From Actinomycetes bacterium (GTDB taxonomy: Bacteria; Actinomycetota; Acidimicrobiia; Acidimicrobiales; Ilumatobacteraceae), in contig JAEZFY010000225.1 in NCBI GenBank assembly GCA_023417265.1, positions 1 to 17,897 of the forward strand: a stretch of 17,897 nt of DNA. The letters run 5' to 3'. Below are positions 1-6,930 of the stretch, one piece after another (position 1 is the stretch's first letter; each line of letters begins with the position of its first letter). The position numbers and the translations under genes are program-made. Below the pieces are notes generated by a model. That model had not been told where the DNA came from. It searched no databases and worked only from the letters and a program-made list of their open reading frames with translations.

Positions 1-2532
1 GACTCGGCCCCCGCGGCAACCGACGCGCCGGGCACGACGGCCGTGCCACCGGCGGACACCGCCGCTGCCACGAGCCCGCCGAGCAGCGACCCGACCACGT
101 CGACGGCCACCACCCCGGCGACCAGCGCCGCTCCCGCCACGACGCCGCCAGCGACGATCACCGACGACCGCGCCTACTACGTGCTGCCGCCCGGCAACTA
201 CGGCGGGCTGCCCACCAACGACGACTCGCTCGACCAGCTCGCCCTGTACGACGGGCTGACGCCGCTCCGGGGTGCGGTGACCGACGCCGATCTCGACGAG
301 TTCTTCCTCCCCCAGAACCTCGCCCCCGTCGGCGCGACGCGGGTCGAGGACACCGGACGCCCCGGCACGACGGTGGTCTACGACGAGTACGGGGTGGCCC
401 ACATCACCGGCGAGACCCGCGCCGACCTGGCGTTCGGGTCGGGATGGGTCACCGCCCGCGACCGCGAGCTGTTGCTGACGCTCGGCCGCGGGCCGGCCCG
501 GGCCGCGGTCGCCGACATCCCCGGCATCGACGCCTTCGGGCTGGTCACCAGCGCCCAGTCGTTCGTGCCCAGCGCAGCCACCGAGCAGCTCGTCACCGAC
601 CAGGTCGACCTGCTCGTCGAGACGTACGGAGCCGAGGGCGAAGAGATCGTCGCCGACGCCCAGGCGTACGCCGACGGGATCAACGCCTACTGGGCCGCCA
701 ACGGCGTCGACGTCGCCCCGGCGACCGTCAACGACGTGATCGCCGTGACCGCTTTCATCGGATCGATCTTCGGCGCCGGCGGGGGCGGCGAGGCGCGCAA
801 CGCCGAACTGCTCGACCAGCTCGAGAACCGGCTCGGCGCCGAGCTCGGCCGGCAGGTCTGGGAGGACCTGCTGCCGGGCAACGACGCCGACGCCCCGACG
901 ACGCTCACCGAGACGTTCGACTACCCCGTGCTGACCGGCGGCGACGTCACCGGCTCGGTCGTGCTCGACGAAGGCTCGCTCGTGGCGTTCGATCCGCTCG
1001 CCGCTTCCGCCGACGCACCACAACCCACCGGTTGGCGGCGCCCCGCCGAGCTGGCACCGGTCGACGCGGCCGACACGCCACCGTACAAGCGCGCCTCGAA
1101 CTGGCTGACCGTCGCTCCCGAGGCGTCCCAGAACGGCACCACGCTGGCCGTGATGGGCCCCCAACTCGGCTACTACTACCCCGAGATCGTCCAGCAGCTG
1201 CACCTCAGCGGGCCCGGCATCGAGGCCCAGGGGGCCGCCGTTCCGGGCCTCGCCATGTACATGCTGATCGGGCGCACGGCCGACTACGCGTGGAGCCTCA
1301 CGTCGGCCAACCAGGACGTGCGCGACGTGTTCGCCGAGGTGCTCTGCGAACCGGACGGGTCGACCCCGACCACCGAGTCGGAGTGGTACGAGTTCGAGGG
1401 CGAGTGCGTGCCGTTCGAACAGTTCGACGCCGGCACCCTCAACGGCCAGCCGATCGTGTTCCCGCGCTCGGTGCACGGGCCGCTGATCGGCACCGCCACC
1501 GCCGACGGCGTGCCGGTCGCCCTCACCCGCCAACGCTCCACGTTCGGCCGCGATGCGCTCAACCTGAAAGCCCTCAAGGACATGACCGAAGGCGACGCGG
1601 CCAGTCCCGACGCGTTTTTCGATGTCGCCGACCAGTTCGGGTTCACCTTCAACTGGGGCTACGCCAACCGCGAGGGCATCGCCTACTTCGCCTCGGGGTA
1701 CCTTCCCGACCGGGCCCCCGGGCTCGACCGGCGCTTGCCCACGCTCGGCACCGGCCAGTACGAGTGGGAGGGCTTCCTCGCCGGCGACGAACACCCCCAC
1801 GGCACGGCCGGACCCGACGGGCGGCTGCTCAACTGGAACAACCAATCGGCGCCCGGCTTCATGCACGGCGACGACAACCACTACGGCTCGGTGCACCGCG
1901 TCGAGCTCTTCGACGGATGGGCGCCGACGTCCGCGCTCGCCGACGTGGTCGGCGTGATGAACAACGCCGCCACGCAGGACGACTCGAGCTTGATCTGGCC
2001 GGTGATCAGCGAGCTGCTGGCCGGCGGGGAGGCACCGTCGCCGCTGGCCGCCGAGGCCGTTGCCGCACTCGATGCTTGGGTCGCCGACGACGCGCCAATC
2101 GTCGACGGTGACGAGGACGGCAACTACGACGAGTCCGCTGCGCGGGTGTTCGCCGAAGTGCTCGGCCCGGTCGTCGTCGCCGCGCTCGAGCCGGTGCTCG
2201 GCCCGCTCTACGCGGACGACATCGCGATCCGCGGCGTCGGCCAACTGAGCATCGTCGACGAAGATCTGCGGCTGCTGCTCGGACAGGACATGCGCCAACC
2301 GCTGCAGGTGCAGTACTGCGGTGCCGGCGACATCGCCGCGTGCCGGGCCGATCTGTGGGCGGCCCTCGACACCGCGCTCGGCGAGGCCGCGGCAACCCTC
2401 GGCGACGACCTCTCGACGTGGCGAGCCGAGGGCGACCGCACCGGCTTCCAGCCCGGCCTGATCCCCGACACGTTCCGCACGACCAACCGCCCGACCTACC
2501 AGCAGGTCATCGAATGGGCCCCACCCCGTTGA
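1..2532 (+). CDS. Penicillin acylase family protein (Ntn-hydrolase), 5' partial
   Basis: The reading frame is open from base 1, so the true start and any signal peptide lie to the left; the first in-window start-like codon is GTG at 43. The visible 843 residues begin with about 55 residues of Ala/Thr/Ser/Pro-rich linker, typical of an exported or lipid-anchored actinobacterial protein. The acylase body follows. Penicillin/cephalosporin/acyl-homoserine-lactone acylases are made as one chain that cuts itself before a Ser, which becomes the N-terminal nucleophile of the beta chain. Here that Ser is in the motif RASNW (Ser codon 1096-1098, residue 366 of the visible chain). Other family signatures are VHGPLIG, FNWGYANREG, the WNNQSAPGF segment and the C-terminal TNRPTYQQVIEW. 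The substrate cannot be read from sequence; acylated amides are expected. It converges on the next gene with 15 bases between. Confidence 0.88.
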   Translation, partial: DSAPAATDAPGTTAVPPADTAAATSPPSSDPTTSTATTPATSAAPATTPPATITDDRAYYVLPPGNYGGLPTNDDSLDQLALYDGLTPLRGAVTDADLDEFFLPQNLAPVGATRVEDTGRPGTTVVYDEYGVAHITGETRADLAFGSGWVTARDRELLLTLGRGPARAAVADIPGIDAFGLVTSAQSFVPSAATEQLVTDQVDLLVETYGAEGEEIVADAQAYADGINAYWAANGVDVAPATVNDVIAVTAFIGSIFGAGGGGEARNAELLDQLENRLGAELGRQVWEDLLPGNDADAPTTLTETFDYPVLTGGDVTGSVVLDEGSLVAFDPLAASADAPQPTGWRRPAELAPVDAADTPPYKRASNWLTVAPEASQNGTTLAVMGPQLGYYYPEIVQQLHLSGPGIEAQGAAVPGLAMYMLIGRTADYAWSLTSANQDVRDVFAEVLCEPDGSTPTTESEWYEFEGECVPFEQFDAGTLNGQPIVFPRSVHGPLIGTATADGVPVALTRQRSTFGRDALNLKALKDMTEGDAASPDAFFDVADQFGFTFNWGYANREGIAYFASGYLPDRAPGLDRRLPTLGTGQYEWEGFLAGDEHPHGTAGPDGRLLNWNNQSAPGFMHGDDNHYGSVHRVELFDGWAPTSALADVVGVMNNAATQDDSSLIWPVISELLAGGEAPSPLAAEAVAALDAWVADDAPIVDGDEDGNYDESAARVFAEVLGPVVVAALEPVLGPLYADDIAIRGVGQLSIVDEDLRLLLGQDMRQPLQVQYCGAGDIAACRADLWAALDTALGEAAATLGDDLSTWRAEGDRTGFQPGLIPDTFRTTNRPTYQQVIEWAPPR

Positions 2533-2547
2533 TACGCAGGCCGCCGA

Positions 2548-3108
2548 TCACGCGAGTCGCTCGCCTGCGGCGCACGCCTCGACGAGCAGGTTGAATCGGC
2601 GCTCGCGGGTTTCGGGGCGTTTCGCCTCGCTGATCCAGAAGGCGCGCAGCTTGCGGTAGCTCGGCGGCGTGGAGTCCCAGAAGGCGGCCGCCTCCGGGTG
2701 GTCTCGGCGCAAGCGCGCGTCGAACTCGGGCGGTAGCTGGCTGGGGCGCTTCGAGGTCGAGTACGGCACGCCCGCATCGCGTGCGGCGAACGCGCGCCGC
2801 CCGGCCTCAGTCATCCGGCCTTCGGCCTCGAGCTCCGCCACGAGCGCGACGTTCACGGCGCTCCAGCGCCGGCTCTTGCGGGGCGTGAACCGCTGCATGT
2901 GGCGTTCGTTGTCGATCGAGCGGCTCTGCCCGTCGATCCAGCCGAAGCACAGCGCCTCGCGCACGGCATCGGCCCAGCGCAGCGACGGCTTGCCCGTGTG
3001 CGTCTTCCAGTAGCCCACCACACACTCGGTCGCGGTCGCGTGATGACGTTCCAGCCACTCGCGGAACTCGTGCGGAGCGTTGAAGAAGATCGGCTCGCCG
3101 TCGAACAC
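2548..3108 (-). CDS. YdeI/OmdA family protein
   Basis: The 186-residue cytoplasmic protein has the hallmark segment VREALCFGWIDGQ, followed by DNERHMQRFTPRKSRRWS, both typical of the YdeI/OmpD-associated family (Pfam OmdA). Length is normal for the family. Names such as 'bacteriocin-protection protein' come from a Salmonella/E. coli context, and the biochemical role is unknown. The start is GTG at 3108. There is no Shine-Dalgarno sequence, but TAACCT lies 7 bases upstream of the GTG, suggesting a leaderless transcript. It is divergent from the PEP mutase-family gene across 56 bases. No sequence evidence links the two functionally. Confidence 0.85.
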   Translation of the reverse strand: MFDGEPIFFNAPHEFREWLERHHATATECVVGYWKTHTGKPSLRWADAVREALCFGWIDGQSRSIDNERHMQRFTPRKSRRWSAVNVALVAELEAEGRMTEAGRRAFAARDAGVPYSTSKRPSQLPPEFDARLRRDHPEAAAFWDSTPPSYRKLRAFWISEAKRPETRERRFNLLVEACAAGERLA

Positions 3109-3115
3109 CCCGGCG

Positions 3116-3121
3116 AGGTTA
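3116..3121 (-). promoter_or_regulatory. Candidate -10 element (leaderless) for the YdeI-family gene
   Basis: On the minus strand the hexamer TAACCT fits the actinobacterial -10 consensus TANNNT. It ends 7 bases before the GTG at 3108, so transcription would start at or next to the start codon. No convincing -35 is visible. Confidence 0.45.
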
Positions 3122-3152
3122 CGTCCGTGTCCGGGCGGGTCGCGGCAGGTGA

Positions 3153-3158
3153 CACGAT
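3153..3158 (+). promoter_or_regulatory. Candidate -10 element (leaderless) for the PEP mutase-family gene
   Basis: CACGAT keeps the conserved A2 and T6 of the -10 hexamer and ends 6 bases before the ATG at 3165. An alternative reading is AGGTGA at 3147-3152 as a distant Shine-Dalgarno sequence with 12-base spacing, so the choice is uncertain. Confidence 0.35.
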
Positions 3159-3164
3159 GGCGAT

Positions 3165-3929
3165 ATGGCAGATCTCGCCGCGCGTGCCCAGCAACTGCTC
3201 GACCTCCATCACTCAGGGACCACGCTGGTGCTCCCGACGGTGTGGGATGCGTGGTCGGCGAACGCAGTCGTCGCCGCCGGGTTTCCGGCGTTGACGGTCG
3301 GTAGCCACCCGCTTGCCACGTCGCGCGGGCAGGGCGACAACGAGGCGATGTCGCTCGACGACGCGCTCGACGGGATCCGCCGCATCACCGACGCGGTCGA
3401 CGTACCGGTGAGCGCCGACATGGAGTCCGGGTACGACACCGACGCGGCCGAGCTCGTCGAACGGGTCCTCGATGCCGGGGCCGTCGGCATCAACATCGAA
3501 GACACGGTCCACAGCGAGCGGCGCCTCCGCTCGGCCGCGGAACACGCCGACTACATCGGCGCGCTGCGGTCCGCAGCAGACGCCGCCGGCATCGCGCTCG
3601 TGATCAACGCGCGTACCGACGTTCTGCTGGGGCGAGTCGAGGCGTTCGACGACCCGCTCGCCGAAGCGATTCGCCGCCTGCGGGCGTGCGAGCAGGCGGG
3701 TGCGCGTTGTGTCTACCCCGTCCGGGCACCGGACGCGGCTGCCGTCCGGACGCTGCTCGACGAGCTCTCCGGACCGATCAACGTGATCGCCCACCCCGTC
3801 GACGGGTCTCTCGCCGGCTCCCTCGACGAGTTGCGGGCGATGGGCGTCCACCGCGTCTCGTTCGGCCCGTTCCTCCAGGCCGCCCTTACGGCATCGATCA
3901 GCGATCTCGTCGCCGCCTGGCGACCCTGA
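3165..3929 (+). CDS. Isocitrate lyase/PEP mutase superfamily protein
   Basis: The 254-residue TIM-barrel protein belongs to the PEP mutase/isocitrate lyase superfamily, whose members make or break C-C or C-P bonds in small oxo-acids using Mg2+. Visible motifs are PTVWDAWSA (24-32), VGSHPLATS (45-53), ADMESGY (84-90, Mg-region Asp/Glu), GINIEDT (108-114) and NARTD (148-152). The KKCGH loop of true isocitrate lyases and the EDK...NS gating loop of authentic PEP mutase are absent. The equivalent loop reads SRGQGDNEAMS. It is therefore best called a family member of unknown substrate, probably an oxaloacetate decarboxylase or lyase-like enzyme. Many actinobacteria carry such short paralogues as single genes, as here. 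ATG at 3165 is chosen because a family-like N-terminus follows; the nearby ATG at 3157 is out of frame. Confidence 0.87.
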   Translation: MADLAARAQQLLDLHHSGTTLVLPTVWDAWSANAVVAAGFPALTVGSHPLATSRGQGDNEAMSLDDALDGIRRITDAVDVPVSADMESGYDTDAAELVERVLDAGAVGINIEDTVHSERRLRSAAEHADYIGALRSAADAAGIALVINARTDVLLGRVEAFDDPLAEAIRRLRACEQAGARCVYPVRAPDAAAVRTLLDELSGPINVIAHPVDGSLAGSLDELRAMGVHRVSFGPFLQAALTASISDLVAAWRP

Positions 3930-4004
3930 CCACATCGCCGCGGATCCGGTTCAGCCGCCGCGTGCATCGGGTACGCCGATCGTCCCAGCGGGCGCAGCAA
4001 TCAC

Positions 4005-4010
4005 GGAGGT
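4005..4010 (+). promoter_or_regulatory. Shine-Dalgarno sequence GGAGGT that sets the start of the 77-residue gene
   Basis: GGAGGT lies 5 bases before ATG 4016. It decides the start within a much longer open frame that runs in from upstream. Such a strong site is unusual in this window, where most first genes lack one. Confidence 0.7.
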
Positions 4011-4015
4011 GCACG

Positions 4016-4249
4016 ATGGGTGACCTGTCAGCAGACAAGCGCGAGCAGCTGCCCGCCAAGGACTTCGGGCTGCCGGAAAAGGCCCGCTCGAAGGACGCCA
4101 AGAAGGAGTCGGGGAACTATCCGATGCCCGACAAGGCCCACGCCCGCAACGCCAAGGCCCGGGCGGCGCAGCAGCGCAAGGCCGGCAACCTCACCAAGGC
4201 CGAGGAGGGGCGCATCGCTCGCAAGGCCGACAAGAAGCTCGACAGCTGA
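4016..4249 (+). CDS. Small lysine-rich protein, DUF6582-like
   Basis: The 77-residue protein is basic and rich in Lys, Ala and Arg, with no membrane segment. A central NYPMPDKAHARNAKARAAQ resembles the YPI.D..HARNA.AR pattern of small actinobacterial and phage-associated proteins (DUF6582-type). That family match is from memory and moderate. The N-terminal ADKREQLPAKDFGLPEKAR also fits, since those proteins have L....F..P..R before the YP motif. Function is unknown; the composition would allow nucleic-acid association, but nothing proves it. The frame is open far upstream (to 3686), but that part is a shadow of the preceding gene. The stop is 3 bases from the ilvD stop on the other strand. 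Confidence 0.72.
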   Translation: MGDLSADKREQLPAKDFGLPEKARSKDAKKESGNYPMPDKAHARNAKARAAQQRKAGNLTKAEEGRIARKADKKLDS

Positions 4250-4252
4250 CGG

Positions 4253-5965
4253 CTACTTGGGGTTGGTGATCGCGCCCTTCTCGGCACCTTGGGCGAGCTT
4301 GGCGTACTTCGCCAGCACGCCGGTCTTGTAGCGCGGCTCCGGCGCGCCGGGCCACTCGGCACGGCGGGTGGCGAGCTCGGCGTCGTCGACGAGCAGGTCG
4401 AGGCTGAGCGTGGGGACGTCGATATTGATCAGGTCGCCGTCGCGCACGAGCGCGATCGGGCCGCCGTCCACGGCCTCAGGGGCGACGTGACCGATGCAGA
4501 ACCCCCACGTGCCGCCGGAGAAGCGGCCGTCGGTGATCAGCGCGCAGTCGGCGCCGCGGCCGACGCCCTTCAGGGCGCCCGTGATCGCCAGCATCTCGCG
4601 CATCCCCGGGCCGCCCTTCGGCCCCTCGTAGCGGATGACGATCACGGTGCCGGGCTCGATCTCGCCGGCCATCACTGCCGCCATCGCCCCGTCCTCGCCG
4701 TCGAACACGCGGGCGGGCCCGGTGAACGTGCGCTGCTCGTGGGTGAGGCCGGCGACCTTGACCACCGATCCGGCGGGGGCCAGCGTGCCGGTCAGCACGT
4801 TCAACCCGCCCTCGGCGTTGATCGGCTGGGTGATCGGATAGACGACGGTGCCGTCCGGCGCCGGCGGGTCGATCTCGGCCAGGTTCTCGGCCATCGTCTT
4901 GCCGGTGACGGTCATCTCGTCGCCGTGCAGCAGGCCTTCGTCGAGCAGGTGCTTGAGCACCACCGGCACGCCGCCGATCCGGTCGAGATCGCTCATGTGG
5001 AACTTGCCGCCCGGCTTCATGTCGGCGATGTGCGGCACCCGGGCGGCGATCTTGTTGAAGTCGTCGAGGTCGAGTTCGACACCGGCCTCGTTGGCGATCG
5101 CGAGCAGGTGCAGCACGGCGTTGGTCGACCCACCCACCGCGTTGGCGAGCGCGATCGCGTTCTCGAAGGCCCCCTTGGTGAGGATGTCGTGCGGGCGCAG
5201 CCCGATCCGGAGCATGTTGACGACCGCCTCGCCGGCGCGGCGGGCGTCGTACTCGCGACGCCGGTCGACCGCCGGCGGTGATGCCGTGCCGGGGAGCGAC
5301 AGGCCGAGCGCCTCGCCGATCGAAGACATCGTGTTGGCGGTGAACATGCCGCCGCACGCGCCCTCCCCCGGGCACGCGTTGCGCTCGATTTCGTAGAGCT
5401 CGTTCTCGGTGATCTTGCCGGCCGCGCACGCGCCGACCGCCTCGAACACCGAGGTGATGTCGAGCGCCTTGCCGTTCAGGTAGCCGGGCATGATCGAGCC
5501 GTTGTAGACGAACACCCCGGGCAGGTCGAGCCGGGCGATCGCCATCATCATCCCCGGCATCGACTTGTCGCAGCCGCCCGTGGCGACCAACCCGTCGAGC
5601 CGCTCGCCGTGCATCACGGCCTCGACCGAGTCGGCGATGATCTCGCGCGACACGAGCGACGCACGCATGCCCTCGTGGCCCATCGAGATGCCGTCCGACA
5701 CGGTGATCGTGCCGAACTCGAGGCCCACGCCGCCGGCCGCCCGCACGCCCTCTTTGGCGGCCTCGGTGAGGCGCCGGATCGACACGTTGCACGGCGTGAT
5801 CTCGTTCCACGACGAGGCGATGCCGATCTGCGGCTTGACCCAGTCGTCCTCGGTGAGGCCGACCGCCCGGAGCATCGCCCGCGCGGCGGCCTTCTGGATG
5901 CCATCGGTGACGTCGCGCGAGCGCGGCTTGACGTCGACGGGAGTGCCCGGATCAGGGGTGAACAT
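4253..5965 (-). CDS. ilvD: Dihydroxy-acid dehydratase
   Basis: The 570-residue IlvD removes water from 2,3-dihydroxy-isovalerate and -methylvalerate, the third common step in valine, leucine and isoleucine synthesis. The Fe-S ligand cysteines are in place: Cys59 (NEITPCNVS), Cys122 (GGCDKSMPGM) and Cys194 (GEGACGGMFTANTMS). The catalytic Ser483 is in GRFSGGTWG, followed by GHVAPEA. Length is normal for the family. The frame is open well upstream of 5965, but that part is a shadow of the transglutaminase gene; the family N-terminus (VKPRSRDVTDGIQKAAARAML) starts just after ATG 5965. It lies 74 bases downstream of the transglutaminase gene on the same strand, and its own promoter candidate argues that it is a separate unit. 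Three bases separate its stop from the convergent small gene. Confidence 0.97.
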   Translation of the reverse strand: MFTPDPGTPVDVKPRSRDVTDGIQKAAARAMLRAVGLTEDDWVKPQIGIASSWNEITPCNVSIRRLTEAAKEGVRAAGGVGLEFGTITVSDGISMGHEGMRASLVSREIIADSVEAVMHGERLDGLVATGGCDKSMPGMMMAIARLDLPGVFVYNGSIMPGYLNGKALDITSVFEAVGACAAGKITENELYEIERNACPGEGACGGMFTANTMSSIGEALGLSLPGTASPPAVDRRREYDARRAGEAVVNMLRIGLRPHDILTKGAFENAIALANAVGGSTNAVLHLLAIANEAGVELDLDDFNKIAARVPHIADMKPGGKFHMSDLDRIGGVPVVLKHLLDEGLLHGDEMTVTGKTMAENLAEIDPPAPDGTVVYPITQPINAEGGLNVLTGTLAPAGSVVKVAGLTHEQRTFTGPARVFDGEDGAMAAVMAGEIEPGTVIVIRYEGPKGGPGMREMLAITGALKGVGRGADCALITDGRFSGGTWGFCIGHVAPEAVDGGPIALVRDGDLINIDVPTLSLDLLVDDAELATRRAEWPGAPEPRYKTGVLAKYAKLAQGAEKGAITNPK

Positions 5966-5972
5966 GCGAGCG

Positions 5973-5978
5973 ACAGTA
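5973..5978 (-). promoter_or_regulatory. Candidate -10 element (leaderless) for ilvD
   Basis: On the minus strand TACTGT ends 7 bases before the ATG at 5965, and there is no Shine-Dalgarno sequence. A TTGACA is present at 5987-5992, but it is only 8 bases from this hexamer, too close to be its -35. Confidence 0.4.
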
Positions 5979-6001
5979 CCGCCGCGTGTCAACGCCCGGC
6001 C

Positions 6002-6018
6002 TGGTGCTCCCCGCACCA
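6002..6018. terminator. Small hairpin between the transglutaminase gene and ilvD, weak terminator candidate
   Basis: TGGTGC and GCACCA flank a 5-base loop in the 74-base gap. There is no T-run, so it is not a classical intrinsic terminator. It could mark the end of the ATP-grasp operon or mean nothing. Confidence 0.2.
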
Positions 6019-6039
6019 CTCGCCGGCCACGGCGGCGCG

Positions 6040-6930
6040 CTAGGTGAGCCGCTGGACGTCGACGGCGACGTCGAGCTGCTGGTCGGTGAGGGGCCCGATC
6101 ATCACGCCCCGTACGGGTGTGACGTCGGCGTAGTCGCGGCCCCAGCCGACCGTCACGTGATCGTTCACGGGCAGGTGCCCGTTGGTGGGGTCGAAATCGA
6201 CCCAGCCCGCCTGGGGCGTCCACACCGAGCACCACGCGTGCGACGCGTCGGCGCCGACGAGGCGCGGTGCACCGGGTGGCGGTTTGGTCTCGATGTAGCC
6301 GCTCACGTAGCGGGCGGCCAGGCCGATCGAACGCAACGCCCCGACGGCGAGGTGGGCGAAGTCCTGGCACACGCCGCGCCGCGCCTGAAGCACGTCGGCG
6401 AGCGGCGTCGACACCTCGGAGAAACCCGAGTCGAACTCGAAGTCGGCACTGATCTGGCGGCACAGCGCGGCCGTCGCGGCGACGATCGGACGACTCGGCG
6501 TGAAGGCGGTTCGGGCGATCTCGCCCAACGCGCCGCCGAGCGCGTCGACATCGACGAAGCGCGAGGCCCCACGGAACGTCGCCACGTCGACCGCCAGGAC
6601 GCCGGTCGCCGCGCCCAGCTCGGCGACCACGGCTTCCCACGGGGTGGCATCGGTCGGGTCGGGGCGATCGGCGACGGTGACCGTGCTGTCGGCGACCACC
6701 GCCATCTCGGCGTGCGGTTCGTGGATCCCGAACTGGTGCACGGCGTTGCCGAACACGTCGTGGTAGGTGACCACGCTCGAGGCCGGCGGCTCGACCACCA
6801 CGGTGCTGGACAGCACGCGCTGCCACTCGGTCGGGCGCGGCTCGAGGCAGCACACCGTGTACCCGTCGCTCATCGTCGCCGAGTAGCGGTACGTCGTGCG
6901 GTGCACGACGCGGTAGGAGCGCTCGGTCAC
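6040..6930 (-). CDS. Transglutaminase-like cysteine peptidase, last gene of the ATP-grasp/alpha-E operon
   Basis: The 296-residue protein has the bacterial transglutaminase-like N-terminal beta domain (about 5-90; RVVHRTTYRYSATMSDGY) and a papain-like core. The catalytic triad is visible: Cys188 in RRGVCQDFAH, His231 in DASHAWCSV and Asp247 (or Asp245) in VDFDPTNG. There is no signal peptide, so it probably acts in the cytoplasm. Members of this family next to alpha-E and ATP-grasp genes are predicted to hydrolyse or transfer amide bonds. The GTG start at 6930 overlaps the stop of the upstream fusion gene by 4 bases (GTGA), indicating translational coupling. The frame is open far upstream to 9009, but that part is the antiphase shadow of the fusion gene. 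Confidence 0.9.
   Translation of the reverse strand: MTERSYRVVHRTTYRYSATMSDGYTVCCLEPRPTEWQRVLSSTVVVEPPASSVVTYHDVFGNAVHQFGIHEPHAEMAVVADSTVTVADRPDPTDATPWEAVVAELGAATGVLAVDVATFRGASRFVDVDALGGALGEIARTAFTPSRPIVAATAALCRQISADFEFDSGFSEVSTPLADVLQARRGVCQDFAHLAVGALRSIGLAARYVSGYIETKPPPGAPRLVGADASHAWCSVWTPQAGWVDFDPTNGHLPVNDHVTVGWGRDYADVTPVRGVMIGPLTDQQLDVAVDVQRLT

Noticed and set aside
5987..5992. TTGACA upstream of ilvD as a -35 box
   Set aside because: It is only 8 bases from the candidate -10, outside the allowed spacing, and no -10 exists at 16-19 bases.
5966..6853. In-frame upstream extension that would make ilvD part of an 866-residue protein
   Set aside because: The extra 296 residues are Arg-rich shadow of the transglutaminase gene; family N-terminus, length and a -10 hexamer all support ATG 5965.
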